A program made the position numbers and the translations under genes. Under the pieces are notes generated by a model, which was not told where the DNA came from, made no database searches, and saw only the letters and a list, made by a program, of their open reading frames with translations. This document shows positions 46,514-58,999 of a DNA stretch of 64,000 nucleotides, piece by piece. Position 1 is the stretch's first letter. Each line of letters opens with the position of its first letter. This DNA is from Prostheceraeus crozeri. Taxonomy: Eukaryota > Platyhelminthes > Polycladida > Euryleptidae. The stretch lies in assembly GCA_907163375.1 (NCBI GenBank), contig CAJQUW010013662.1, positions 124,001 through 188,000 on the forward strand, given 5' to 3'.

Positions 46514-46990
46514 TTACAAGTATCCCTTACCTCTAACATAGTATCAAGAAATGGTACTCCTTCCTGTAATTTGAATAAAACATAAATACATAATTTTCCA
46601 CAATAAGTAGTTCCTGGTTTTTGAATTTGAAAAGTTTTGTATGTTCCATTACCAAGTAATTCTTTGACTTCATTTGTAGGGGGAAGTCCGTATGAATCGA
46701 ACCAATAGTTCTTAGCCTTCGGGCGATCAAAATAAAAATTAGAACCGTTTTAATTTCTTTGCTCTGCTGACCAATGTACTCCTTTTTGTTCTGATGTGTG
46801 AAGATTTGTTACAAAATTCACTTCAGGTACATCTTTCATCAAATGCAATTCATCTCTCATTGACGCGTGGAAATTCTTTATGCTCAATTGATTTGCGATC
46901 TTATTTAAATCGAAATTTGTCGTGGTTTGTTTGCCGTATTGTTTTAGGAACTCTTTTATGTTAATTATTTTAAATGGAATAAAATCTATT
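46512..46990 (-). pseudogene. Polinton adenain-like cysteine protease (fossil)
   Basis: On the minus strand: FLKQYGKQTTTNFDLNKIA and NQLSIKNFHASMRDELHLMK, then KGVHWSAEQ with the catalytic His, FDSYGLPPTNEVKELLG with the Asp, and KPGTTYCGKLCIYVLFKLQE with the oxyanion/Cys region. This is the adenovirus-protease-like (C48 family) maturation protease of Polintons. It runs toward the integrase gene, with which it converges at ~46513. Broken at least once. Not visible as one long frame. Confidence 0.8.
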
Positions 46991-47367
46991 TCAGAAATTT
47001 CTCAAAAGAATTGGCGTGTAGCAGCTGCTAAAATTGTGACTGCTGCTGCAGCAAATCGCAGACAATAGCGCATAATGCGGGTTGTGAAATCTCATTCACA
47101 CTATGGGAACAAAAGAACAAATACAATCTAAACACAATAGACATATGAGAGAGACAGGATGAATGAATGAATGAATGAATGAGCAATTCTCTTCCTTTTA
47201 GTTTCCATAACAATAATTCATGCGACATTGTTTTGAATGGAAAAATACACCAATTGTCAAACCATGTCGGCACTTTTATCGAAAGCCATGTTGACAAACT
47301 TTCTGACACATTTTCTGACTCCGGTTATGGTTTTGGTTTTGGTGTAAATTTCCATTAGCGTTCAAGG
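46991..47367. other. Stretch of different composition at the right end of the Polinton
   Basis: About 370 bases less AT-rich than the rest, with AGCAGCTGCTAAAATTGTG, a GCTGCTGCAGCA run and a (GAAT)n microsatellite near 47158-47181. No recognised gene; the minus-strand frame 47028-47309 shows no family motif. It may be a small insertion or a host-derived piece. Confidence 0.35.
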
Positions 47368-47613
47368 TCATTCTATTAAAAGCATACGGGAATTATTCTC
47401 ATTGATGACAAATAATTGCTTTAAAGAATGCATGTCATTGTGAATGCAATATTCCAATTTCTTGTGTTGCATTTCCTTATCTTTCATATATCTGATTCTA
47501 TCTTTATGTTGTTCGATGTTCATCTTTTCTATATCCATTAGAATAGAACTGCGCTCATTTATTAACGAAAGATATATATTTGAAGTTTTTTCCATTTTCG
47601 AAGTTTCTTCCAT
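47368..47613 (-). pseudogene. Polinton right-end ORF sharing its start with the left-end ORF (fossil)
   Basis: 81 codons starting MEETSKMEKTSN, with DIEKMNIEQHKDRIRYMKDK nearly identical to the left-end protein. After that the two differ: this one continues QHKKLEYCIHNDMHSLKQLF. The shared beginning lies in the terminal repeats, so one promoter and N-terminus feed two different proteins, one at each end. Function unknown. Confidence 0.45.
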
Positions 47614-48306
47614 TTTTAATAAATTTTTTTGATATTTTTAGACTACCTAAATTCTTAGACTACGTAAATTTCCGAAATTTTGAAATTTTGAATTTTCGAA
47701 TTTTTCAAAATTTTGAGATTTACTTAAATTTTTGGACTACGTAAATTTTTGATATTTTTTGGATTACGTAAATTTTTGATATTTCTAGACTATGTAAATT
47801 TTCGACTACGTGAAATTTTTATGCTGCCTAAATTTTCGACTACGTGAAATTTTGATATTTTTTGGACTACGCGAAATTTTGATATTTTTTGGACTACGTA
47901 AATTTTTGATGTTTTTTGGACTACGTGAATTATCGACTACGTGATGTCTTTGAAACCTCTTTTCAGTATATGAAAAAATCCCAACGAGCTTAGAACTTTT
48001 TTTAAATTTTATCCTTAATATTATTTTTATTTATAAAACTCTTTTTCAGTGTATGAAATATTCCTATACTCATTCTCAGTTTATGAAAAAATCTCAACGA
48101 GCTTAAAACTGTTTTTTTTGATTTTATTATTTTATTTTTTATTTTTATAGGTCTCTTTTCAGTATATGAAATATTCCGATTTTGCATTCTGGAGGTATCT
48201 TATTTTTTTTAGTTGTCCTGAACCGGTCATATATACATTTTTCTTGCATTTTTGAGGTGTCTTATTTTCTTTTTGGTTGTCCTGGACCGGTCATATATAC
48301 ATTACT
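47478..48306 (-). repeat. Polinton right terminal inverted repeat
   Basis: Mirror of 30300-31250. The outer ~370 bases align base for base with about 5% difference by eye; the inner ACGTAGTC minisatellite has fewer units than on the left, making this arm ~120 bp shorter. Ends with CCGGTCATATATACATTACT at 48306. Confidence 0.9.
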
Positions 48307-49347
48307 TTCAAATGGCTAGCAGGTAATCACAGAAATAATTTGCAAAACTCTATCTTGATCAATGATCAATAATTAATTGATCAAATACTTTTTTAGACCA
48401 CAAGAACGTACCTAATTGATATAAAATTTTCACTGCATGATGACACATTTATGAGTCGATACTCCGCCTATCATAGAAGTAGATAATAGCAGGTATTGTT
48501 ATTTCTATGGTATTGTTAATTTCTGTGCTGCCTAATATGTAATTACCATATGCCAGATCGTGTCTTGTTTTCACAAGTGGAGTAGTACCTAATTATCGTG
48601 ATGAAAAGGATTCATTGTGTATTTTTATTTTGAGATAACATTATAAATAATGCAGCCCGGTTTCTTCTAGCAGTCCATTTGATTACTCGACGACGAAGGA
48701 TTAATGCATAGCATTCTTCTACTGCACTTACGCAACTAAATCGGCTAAGGATGCAATACAGTTGACCAATACGTGGCCTAACCTCAAGCATCAACTGCCT
48801 CCTGCGCGATCCCCCTACGTTGATAGGCCGAGGAGTCTGCCACTGCTCAAAACTGAGCAGAGTAGTGCACGCCATTGCTACCATCCGCTGCAAGGGTGCG
48901 TGGATTCTCAACAGCGGGGTTGTGATAAAAAAGAGACGGTGTTCTTAGAATCTAGAGCATATTGATAAATAACATGTCTTTGTTTTTTGCATGACCACAG
49001 GTCTACCGTTTTTTGGACAGTAGTCGGCACGGTGCTTTTGCTGTAATTCAAATTACTTTGTGGTTTCTTTAATCTGATGCCGTATCCTACTACAGCGAAT
49101 GAACGGCTTAGTATTGAATTACAAGTATACCGGTATATGCATAAAGTCATACATGTCTTCTAACGGATTGAGACTTGAAAATAAATATAAAAATTATTCT
49201 ATTCTATGTCCTCGCCCTTCGATTTCGTTCTTGGCCATATTGCTCTCGAAAACTTCAATACAGATATCTTCTGCACCAGTTGCGTAAGTATAGGAATAAT
49301 AACCATCTGAAGAGGACTTTAATAACTATAATCTGAAATCTAATTGG
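48307..49347. other. No feature supported
   Basis: Right flank of the Polinton. No gene or repeat recognised. Confidence 0.3.
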
Positions 49348-50291
49348 CAGGGTTGGAACTGGCCGTCGGCTCGGCTTTGGGATAGTTTACATAACACTTG
49401 GATCCTAGAGATGCAATGAGTAATGGATTTCAATGCAGCCCGTGGCCTACTACCCGAACATTTGACAGTGGTTCGTGGATATCTGTTTGATAAGCTAACT
49501 GCACGCGATAAATTTTGATTGACGTACGTACAGCAGCACTCCAGCTCGGTCTTGCGACTTTCACTCAAAAGATATGAATTTAAACTGCAATGGAGAGAGC
49601 TCTCAATTTAGGTAGAAATCAATAGAATTCCTTCACAAGTGAAGAAGTAAATCTCACTTCAGTGAATCACTTTAAATCAAGTTTGCACATCTCAGACAAA
49701 ACATTTCGTAACATCAGCACTCACTCAGTCAGTCATCAAATTGTTCATCTCAGAGCTTTTATCGACAGAAAAACTTCTATCTTGGAACTTAGAATATGTT
49801 GACCGCTAAAAGCTTTCTTGTTGAGGCGGGATATAGATATACGCATATATTATTATTTTATCAGTGTTATTATAGCATTAATGCCCAATTGGGTCATTAC
49901 TTTGATCATCTGATTTCAGTTTGCTTGTGTTTGATTGACATTCAAAATACAGTTAACACTGTCAAAAATTATAAAGTAAGTCTACAACCCATTTGATTAG
50001 TAAATAGGTCATTCCGCGTGTTACTGCTCATTGCACAAAACATGATATCAAAGTGCGAATAATTGCATTGTATGATATTGTATCTCCGGGTAACTCTCGC
50101 TTACTCCGGATGGCCTACCATTCACCCATACCACGCATGCTGTGTGGAAATGGAATGATGTCTAATGGCATGAGTTTTTGGCAAAGCCTTAACCAAACGG
50201 TGTTTAGACGCCGGCCACCGTCCCATCCCTGTTTTAGATAAGCCAGCTACCGACCAGGCGATTTTAAAAACGCCGGCCGGTTCCAACCCTC
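49348..50291. mobile_element. hAT-like MITE, ~0.94 kb
   Basis: The left end CAGGGTTGGAACTGGCCGTC and the right end, which in reverse complement reads GAGGGTTGGAACCGGCCGGC, are inverted repeats of the hAT CAGGGTTGG type. No transposase inside. The 8-base flanks do not match. The subterminal regions are CG-rich (GGCCGTCGGCTCGG; CGCCGGCCGG). A related end occurs at 56031-56045. Confidence 0.6.
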
Positions 50292-51439
50292 GTCCCCGAA
50301 GATCTCGTCATTAGTACCCGATTTATATGCGTAGTAATTACTCGCATCATAACCCGAATGAATGTCTGTGGCCTCTGGCCTGTGATGCCAGTTGTACTTC
50401 CATTGTATAGCGCTCACGATAAAGAGCTGATGAACATCTGTGTTATCGGCTATCATTGAAGATTCATGTCTATTTATATATATCTTGCGGCTTCGACTGT
50501 ACGACTCATAGATGCTTTCAAAATCTAAGCAGGAATGAAAACTATATAAAACTAAATGAAACATTATGTTTTATCATAGCTTTAGAGTTCTACACTGCGG
50601 AATAGTTTTGCTCATAGTTGCAATATTGTCCGGTACGCAATTCCAATGGAAAGACAGAAGCCCATTATGTGTCCGCTAACACAGATGCTTCAGCAATTCA
50701 TTAATAACATGGAATTAAGCATTGCCGTTGTAGACCATACGTGTAATTGCTTAAGACGAATAAATGCGAATTTCTCCATGACCATGGAGTAATTGGTTTA
50801 CGCTTCCATTTCTCCGCTTATTGAATCCATCTACAGCCTATTGGTGTTAATGTAAAGCATACAGTCAGCAAATTCAAGTGTTTAGATGAGTTAAATAACA
50901 TGAAAACATTGATGTGGGCCCTGAGATCATATGATTTCACGTGCGCAATTGCACTGGAAGAGATTCCTCAACAGAATCGTGTCTCAGCCATAGTGGGTGA
51001 TATCATTCACTTTCAGATTGAGTCAGAGTTTTATGCAAGGTACATGTTTTTTCCTCTGGTCAATTTCATGCATAATATCAATACCATGCGATCATCGTGA
51101 CATGAATTTAGAAAGGAATTTATGATCATATCATTGGTTATTGTAGTAATTACTTGATGTATAATTGATGTAATTTCCAAGACGAAAATTCTCTCTTCAT
51201 ATGTTCGTTTCTCAAGTCCATCATGAAGATCAGTAATCCGGAAACAAACATGAATTTAGTCAGTCATTTTCAAATTGTATCAGATGATATCCATTCAAGA
51301 AATTCATGTTGTAAACAAACTCTCCCTTCTTATCCAGCCATCAATTTTTAAAATGCCGCAGCTAAAGCATATGAAAGTATAGATAAGCATACGAAATGAT
51401 GGCTATGCATTCCTATGTTGTTTAAATTGCCATTTTGTT
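50292..51439. other. No feature supported
   Basis: A plus-strand frame at 50900-51100 (66 codons) has no recognisable motif. Confidence 0.3.
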
Positions 51440-51670
51440 CATGTTCTAGAGTTGGGTTACTTTTCCAGGGATGTGAATGAAAAAATAGAAGCAGCTGACT
51501 ACGGAAGTTTTATGACGAGAAGATGGATCAGTGGAGCCATATTGTTAAAAGATCGATTAGGAATAAACAATGATGATAAGAATTACGAAATTTGTCATGA
51601 AATTGAAGATGTAGAACACGTAGTGTCAACAGAATGCAAAAAGTTCCACGGTGAAAGACTATTATAATAT
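51440..51670 (+). mobile_element. LINE C-terminal fragment
   Basis: The plus-strand frame reads GSFMTRRWISGAILLKDRLG and, near its end, CHEIEDVEHVVSTECKKFH. The EDVEH...C..F pattern is the zinc-binding C-terminus that follows reverse transcriptase in many LINEs (EDVEHxLxxCPxF). No reverse transcriptase, tail or end is visible. A small dead fragment. Confidence 0.5.
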
Positions 51671-52646
51671 AGAAGGACTAGAACATGAAAAAGCATTAGG
51701 AATCAAAGAATGATTAAATTATTCAGTAATCACAAAATGAGTAATTTTCATGTTTTGACTCAATTTTAGCAATTTTACTCATTTTGTAGAGCATATAAGA
51801 CATCAAATACTGAATCATGTGACTTGTTTCAACTTTTGTATCGAAGTTGATGTTTCGAACTCAATCATGTTTCAAATTTCATGGCATCCTGATAAATAGT
51901 TTCTTTTCTGCAAAAGAAAATGCACGAAATTTGCAAAGTGTTTCACAATCCATAAATATTTCTTGAATTTTACCATTGGATTCCGATGGGAATCCTTTAA
52001 CCTTACCTATGACCGAAAGCGACTGACTGCAACACTTAAGAATTTGATTTTTGTATTCAGCGTTTCAAGATCTACAAATCCATGCTATTAGGCCCTTTGT
52101 GCGCGAATTTAGGAGGAAAGTGTCAGTAGCTCCCGGACTACTAGTCAGGAAAGCTTTGTTCAATGTGTGATGCATACATTACTAGGAATTTGAATTTTAA
52201 CGTGATATTACCATGGAAGTAGATAATATAAGTTGGAAGACTTTCTATCGTACTGTTAATTTCTATGGATATTACTGTTCAGATCTGAACCGCAATACGC
52301 TATAAGGCTGAGCTGGGCCGTCAGTACAGTTGATATCTACATGGACACGTCGAAATGTTAAAAGGCACATATTGACTAACCTGATAATAGAGCAATTCTT
52401 TAAAGTGCTGCCTTTAAAACAAGATTTTGAGAAAGTTTATGGACTAGAGTTAGACGAATACTCCCTTGTTTCAAATTGTTTATTTTGAAACTCAATCTGT
52501 TCCGTTCTGGTGTCGACGACCATCTAGAATTTGCACATTAGACGATAGACTTGATGTTTCAGGTAGTTGCAAATTAGATTGTTCGATTTTTTGCTTATTT
52601 TGTTCGGTGTTGTTCATTTTGCTCACCTTTGGATGGATTATTGGTG
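51671..52646. other. No gene; end-like sequence of the foldback family at ~52128
   Basis: AGCTCCCGGACTACTAG at about 52128-52144 resembles the outer end of the foldback element at 15613-16358 (GGCTCCCGGACTA). The rest is unassigned. Confidence 0.3.
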
Positions 52647-53335
52647 TTACTGTCCTGTCAGAGTTTGTATTTCAGACAATGAATATTCCTTAGACATGAG
52701 TTCGGACATCACTGCGGTTCGAATACTGCGATTAGCACAAATTTTGCTCAAGCCGTCTGGTGCCAGTATTCGTTTCATGTACTCACTAATGACATTTTTA
52801 CGCACATCCATCTGTGATGAATACCAAGCTTGAGCTTCAAATTTTACAGATTGCGCGAGTTGCAGCATGGCCGCCATGAAGATTGAGAACAATGTTGGGC
52901 CAAGAACGTAGCCCTGCTTCACGCCGGTGTTGACAGGGAAGGCCTCCGTTTCGCTGTTCACGCAGAGGACTGTTGCCGTCATGTTTTCATGGAGCGCTCG
53001 GATAACAGATACGAGAGAGTCCGGACTGCCATACTTTCTCAGGATTTGCCATAGCATTGGTTGGTGGATAGAATCAAACGCTGTAGTTAGATCTAAGAAA
53101 GCCATGTACAGAGGTTTTCGCTGTTCTCTGGATTTTTCTTGAAGCTGTCTGAGGGTTAATATCATATCAATAGTGATACGCAAAGGCCTGAAACCGAACT
53201 GACTCTCCGGCAGGATATCCTAAACAACAGCTGATAGGCAGACACGAGTAAGAACTTTGCCAGCGGTCGAAAGTAGAGAGATGCCGCGATAGTTTCCGCA
53301 TTCTGCTTTATCCCCCTTTTTTGTTAGATGGGAAC
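52647..53335 (-). mobile_element. LINE reverse transcriptase fragment (copy B)
   Basis: Minus-strand reading: [39 protein letters not shown], then LQEKSREQRKPLYMAFLDL with motif A (FLDLTTAFDSIHQ), VLCVNSETEAFPVNTGVKQG and GPTLFSIF for motif B. The YADD box is not reached: after FSIFMAAMLQ the sequence diverges, so the element was internally deleted or rearranged near 52830. One stop lies between the first two pieces. The 5' edge (~53335) abuts a different LINE fragment. Dead. Confidence 0.85.
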
Positions 53336-54076
53336 AATCCTAGGATGACATGCTGAATTCACGCAAGCCCTCAAAAACTTTATACCTGCTTTGAAAATGT
53401 GTTCAGCCACTAATGGAAAGCGATCACAGTCACAGTTCGCACCACAAATTATCATGTGAGCTCTTCTTTGAAAACTCATTAATTCATTAAAGCTGCAGAA
53501 ATGCATCCATAAACAGGCGACGCGCACAAAAATAATGATTTAATCAAATCAAATCTTTAGAAGAGAAAACACTTTTCAATCTACGTATTAGATATAGTTG
53601 TTCTGATGCACGTTTCAACATATCGGTAAATTGAAGCGTTCATGATTGAGTATCAGAAAAAATAACTCCCAAAATTCATAGAGAATCAAACAGCTTAAAC
53701 AAAGTGTTCTTATCTTTCACTTGGTAAGGAAACGAGTGGCGAATTATCATTTCTCTGCATTTTCTAGATTTAAGCTTTGTAGCTTTCGTCAAGAATCGTA
53801 AAATTGCCTTTCAATGTATGGTATGGGAATGCAAATACCATCTTCTTTCACAGCTTCTAAAATAGTCATCTCGTCTGCGTATTGCACTGAAATAACATCA
53901 TAATCAAAAATTTCGATACAGTCCATGAAAGCGGCAAAAAGATACGGACCCAATACTGATCCCTGAGGAAGCTCAGAAGGCATTTCCACAACATAGTCCA
54001 AGGAGTCACGTACTTTCACTTGAAAGTGGCGATCAGTGAGATAAGAGTAAAGCCATTTAAAGAATCCAGCGTCCAT
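53325..54076 (-). mobile_element. LINE reverse transcriptase fragment (copy A)
   Basis: From 54076 on the minus strand: FFKWLYSYLTDRHFQVKVRD, PSELPQGSVLGPYLFAAFM (motif B), VQYADEMTIL (motif C, Asp-Asp changed to Asp-Glu). Then ILGVIFSDTQ, FTDMLKRASEQLYLIRRLKS and FQRRAHMIICGANCDCDRFP, ending in [17 protein letters not shown]. This is the second half of a CR1/Jockey-type reverse transcriptase with several stops and frame changes. It is joined at ~53330 to copy B in the same orientation. Confidence 0.85.
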
Positions 54077-54375
54077 ATCTCATATAGCTGTCAGATTAGA
54101 TATACAGATCATATAGTCATTCAGATTTAATTCAGGGAGTACCCAGCAATCTATTGATCCTTTAATATCCTTTATATACCGCTGGCTCAGAAGAAGATTG
54201 AAGAAGACTTTTATTCACGATTCTTGATATGAGAAGGATACCCCCAGCATCTCCTATAGTTCTTTGTACACGTTAGTTCAGATATAAAGACGCGCCCATG
54301 TTGTGTGATTTTCTCTATATTGTCAGCTGTGATAAAAGGATGCCATAATTCTATTCTACGACTGTCAGTTCTGAA

Positions 54376-54696
54376 GTGAGAAGGGCATCATCTTCATTTA
54401 TTCAAAATCAATGGATTCGCTGCTCAAGACGTCTGTACTTGCTTCGTGTCCTTAAGCCCTTTATTTTGCATGATGATTTATGGCTGATTTATGAATCGGT
54501 AATAGAAAGTGTGCTTCTACACTGTATTCCATTATTTGGAAGTTTGAATTATGAATGCCGACAAATCGTCAAACGAACTTTAAACCGTGCTGCTCGCCGG
54601 ATAATTTGTGGAAACAACTGCTTATGTGCTCATTCAAATGATTCTCGGAAATACTTCACCTCTATAAAGAAACTCAATCCTCCTTGCCGCGACTGA
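54376..54696 (+). mobile_element. LINE reverse transcriptase C-terminal fragment (opposite orientation)
   Basis: The plus-strand frame reads RCSRRLYLLRVLKPFILHDD, LWLIYESVIESVLLHCIPLF, RTLNRAARRIICGNNCLCAH and ends SRKYFTSIKKLNPPC. It is the same protein region as the end of copy A and clearly related to it, but on the opposite strand. A separate 5'-truncated insertion, or an inverted duplicate. No tail repeat found. Confidence 0.75.
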
Positions 54697-55146
54697 ACCA
54701 ACACATCCTCCCAACCACTCTATTAACCAATTGGCAATCACACTTTCTCGGTTCCATTTTCTCGCACGGAAAGATGACGAAATCGTTTTACTGTGTTCTC
54801 CATTATCGTGATCAATGAAGTGCTTGGCATGCACTGAAGTTTCGTAATTTTCTCCTGTCTTTCTCGATCACTTAAGTCATTTGCTGCTTTCACCATGCTT
54901 TTAAGTCGAACCACTTTTGCTGAAATGTTTTTTGATTTTCATTTTTATGAAATAGAGATGTTATTGTTACATTATTATTATTTGTGAGAAGCGCTGCCAG
55001 CTTCGTCAAGTCATCAAGCTTTGGGCACGGAATACAAAAACTTTCGCCCTTCATGGGATGAATCGACTCACCACTAATTTTTTTTAGGAATGATTGTACT
55101 GGGTTGTACACAAATCTCCTATAGCTTAGCAGGACCTGTGGATCAT
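54697..55146. other. No feature supported
   Basis: A minus-strand frame reaches across into 55312, but its apparent sequence is driven by the CG-rich repeat at 55150-55270 and is not a credible gene. Confidence 0.3.
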
Positions 55147-56045
55147 GCTTGGAGCCGGGACCGGCTGACCGGCCCGGTCGACCGGATTGGTTGGGTTGCG
55201 TTGCGTCGGTTGGCGTAAGTCGATCGGTCGACCGTCCTCGGTTAAAAAGTCGGTCGGTCGATCGATCGACAGCAATTATTGAGATTGATCGATCAGACGA
55301 GAATTGCAACACAATTTATCTATGGCTTACTAGTAGTTCACGGGATCGCTCTCATAGGAGCATGACGACAAAAATATCTGTGAGTACGACGCGCGTGGCG
55401 TGACTGATTGTGCGCTGGATTTGGGCGGTGTAGCAACGTGGATATTGTCAGCCGAGCCACAGAAATTCTTACGCAATAGGCTACGTCAAGGCAAACATAA
55501 CACGTGAAGTCACGAGCTAGCCTAATCCCAAAAAGTTTGTAGAATACATTTGTCTGCATTTTCGATTTTCATCAAACTGTATTTTCTATCAACTGTAAGA
55601 CCTCCCTCTCTTGAAATTGATTTCCTATAATTCCTGCTACATGCCCTGATAAAAGCACTTGAGATGACATGACTGACATACCGAATTTGTTTACATATCA
55701 CCTAAATTTCTCAATAGGGAATTCAGTCTCAATAGGCCTATTCACTAAGTAAAGAAACACATGTAAGATAACATTTGTCGTTTAGTATTTCATTTTAATG
55801 AACAATGTCTAACATTAAATAAATTCAAAACCAACTTAGTTTTAAAAGATAACCAAATATTCAAATAAGTAGATTCGATGAATAGAATAGGTATCACATA
55901 GCCCCTTGGGAATAATGCTGAAAGCCGCATTGACATCGAAAATTTCAAAAAGGTTGAGTTCAAAGACCTTCAAATTACAAACCGAAGAACCCTTTTGTCG
56001 CATCTGTTTGAATGACAAAGTGTAAATTTGTCGGTTCCAACCCTG
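55147..56045. mobile_element. Candidate hAT-like remnant
   Basis: The right end CGGTTCCAACCCTG (56032-56045) is the complement of a hAT CAGGGTTGGAACCG end. On the left a CG-rich block with GGGACCGGCTGACCGGCCCG and repeated CGGTCG words (55155-55270) resembles the subterminal region of the 49.35 kb element, but its terminal bases are worn. Boundaries are tentative; the right end could instead pair with a copy outside this stretch. Confidence 0.3.
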
Positions 56046-58980
56046 CGATGGATAGCGGAGCATAAATTATGTATCAGGATTGAATAAAATTCTGGGATGG
56101 TCCAAAATACTTCCTCTTGAGAATTTTTAAATGAGAGGGTACGCCCTTGCCGCCTGGCATCGGCACCTTAGCTAATATTTTCCATAGGTCCACAGCTCTC
56201 CTCTTTGAAAATCCTGGTTACGTCCTGATCAGTCACATAATGATTGGCTTCAACTAAATGGGCATCACAGTTCACCATTTTACGAGCGTTGACCAAAGCC
56301 GTTGATGTCTGGTAAAGTATGCTGTATTCCTTAAAATGGCTTGATGTTCTATTGAATGAAAAGCGTATAGGTTAACAAAGTTGAGAATTCAGAGCACCAA
56401 TATCTTATTGGAAAATAACAACTGGTAACTTGATGCCACTGCCATCTTTTCAAAAAAAGCCAAAAATAAAAAATATCAAAAAAATATTAACGTTTCTTCA
56501 TGCCTTCACAAATATTTGTGTATGGACTATTTTCAATGATATTGTCAACCGTATTCTTTGTATCGAATTAGGGACTATATATGAGCAGTCTTCTTTCTTA
56601 TAAAGATAATATATCCGGCTGGTATCCTTTCACTCTTCAATTATCCCCTCTACAGTAATTTCAAAGTTTTTATCTTTCAAACATTTCATGTTATAAACCA
56701 ATCATTCCATTTTTCTTCGACAAGCGCTGTGGGTCAAATGTCCGAACCGTACATCATTTCCGTTGATTTCAAATATCATCACAATAATATGCCATTAGAT
56801 CCTTTTGTACTTATGGAGTTTCTGCATTGATTGACATGTTCAGAATGGGCGACACTTGGCAATCGCATTCTGTAATTTCTTGTAGGAATGGATTCCTTTA
56901 GAAGATTTCTTTTAAACCACTTTTTCATGATCTCTTCGTTCTTTACATGATATTTACGTCTACCGCTGCAATCATGAGCGTAGTATAGGCCTATATTTTG
57001 CCCCTTTCACATTTTGACATCTGATTTTGTAACAAAGTTGGACTCTGATGTACGCACAAATTTTGAATTTTGCTTAGCTGACAGTCCAGGTGCTATAAAT
57101 CTAGGAGTTCATGCACCCAACGGGATCGGGCATTTGAGATATCTAACTCGTGGAATGAAGAAGCAATCACGCACAAGTTGCGTGAAAACTATTATTAGTC
57201 TGTGCAATTAATGCGAATCATTTTATTTAAGTTAAATCTGGATTTTAATAGTTTTAAAACAGATATACATGTACACAGAATAAGTGCATAGTATGAGAAT
57301 ATGTTCTTGTGCATGTTATAGAATACGTGAACAGGAAAAGGGCGACGTTAATGGGTCTAGGCTAGCTTATGTGTTCTCACCGGTATGCACACATCCAAGC
57401 AATTGTGTTGATTTGAGGCAATATGCACGTAGCATTATCATGAATTTTTGAGGACAATACTGTGGACCATTTTGAGGACGTGTAAGTACCTGAAAATGTC
57501 CCACATTGTTGCTCGAAAAAATCTATGTTACTAATGCTGTGTGCAAAATGAAATGGACAGATTAGACTGGGCAGCAATGTAGGAAAAAGCGGGCAGCAAT
57601 GCTATGAATACACATGGGCTAACATATGCGCTAACTAAGACTTCTAAAATATCTTTCACATGATTCGATGCAAATATCATCGTTGCGAGATGCATTGTTG
57701 CCATCCTCTTTCCACATTATAACATAGCTAAATTGCGCACAATATAGCTTGCCTTTTTTTGAAACAGTGTTTTCTATGTGATGAAGGTTAAAAATTGAAC
57801 TACTCTACAATTTCACAGTTCGAAAAGTAAAACTAGATGAGTCTTCTTTACCAGTCACAATATTCACAAGATAGCATCTAGATGAATAATTATGAGCTCA
57901 CTACATATTTCAAGTGATTCAAACACACTGATGCACAATATTCCTTTCTCTATTGAAGGCGAAATGTCAAAATAGTGCTCAGAAGTCCATTGCAGACGTT
58001 TGTAATACCAGCTTCGCAGCTAATAAACATAATAACATGTCTAAAGCGAAAAAGATGCCTGTTTGTTCAATTCCGAAAAAGCATGATTTTTACCAGCTAT
58101 GGGTATGAAAGGCCATAGCCAAACTTTGATCAGAATTACCTGCAGGTGAGAAATGTGCAATCTGGCCCACAGAATGTCAATCTTTGACTCAGTCGATGGC
58201 AATTTGGATTCGTGCAAGGGAAGCAATTTGCTAATTTGATAAAAATGTTCTGTTTCTTTCTCTTGGATCAATCTACCGGATGACAAAAACAAAACTTCAT
58301 TCACATTTGCTCATGAGCAGGCCTGCTCGACACTTTGTAAATATTTCTTTGATTTGATACCATGTAGCTTGATCTAGCAATGAAACAATAAATAAAATAT
58401 AGGAAAAATTAATTTATTACCAAATTAATAACTAAACGTGGCAATGATATTTTTCTTCCTGAAATTTGTAAACATCTGAGGGGTTAATTTGACACTCAGC
58501 CGACTAGGTGATGTTTGGATCAAAACTACTTCCTCACATCTTTGTAGCTTTACTGACATCTTGTGCATCTTATTAAAGTTAAAATAGCTAACTTATTTGC
58601 CATGAAAACTACAATGAAAACAAAACAGTATGCTCCGCTCAATTTTCTCCTCTTGTTGTCTTGAAGATTCCACCATGCCTCTTTACACATTCAATAGAAG
58701 CTACTAATTTAACAAGCAATTATTCTGCATGCCATGGTGATGTCCGGCTTCAGTAGTATGTTGCAGTCAGTAGTATTGCAGCCAATAATACATTTATGCA
58801 TTCGTAATCGCAGCGCAGGTCTACGTTCTAAATGAATGTGGTATTTGATTTACAACGCATCATGTGATACAGCATGTTTGGATGTTATACATTGTTGCAA
58901 TCTTTTGATGCTTGACTGTCACAGTTTTGTCAGCGAATGACTTGAAGAGAATGGCGGATTGGATTGATAGAAAATACAGT
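56046..58980. other. No feature supported
   Basis: AT-rich. Only short frames and no repeat pairs recognised. Confidence 0.3.
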
Positions 58981-58999
58981 GTTGTTTTCGCATGGTTGA

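Larger units (their letters stand above)
30300..48306. mobile_element. Polinton (Maverick), broken but complete in parts
   Basis: An 18.0 kb element with inverted ends that begin AGTAATGTATATATGACCGG. The six-base flanks TCTAAA and TTCAAA may be a worn target duplication. The interior is markedly more AT-rich than the flanks. Gene order: left-end membrane protein, helical proteins, penton and ATPase (+); DNA polymerase B and a zinc-finger protein (-); fibre-like protein, duplicated small proteins, major capsid protein, core-like proteins, phospholipase-like protein and integrase (+); protease and right-end ORF (-). Twenty or more breaks are spread over the genes, so it is a fossil. By eye the outer 370 bases of the ends differ by about 5%, so it is of moderate age. 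A Tc1 transposon (37411-39211) lies inside. Confidence 0.95.

Noticed and set aside
54890-55403. ORFs rich in Ser-Thr-Asp-Arg repeats
   Set aside because: Produced by CGGTCGATCG repeats of a candidate hAT remnant.
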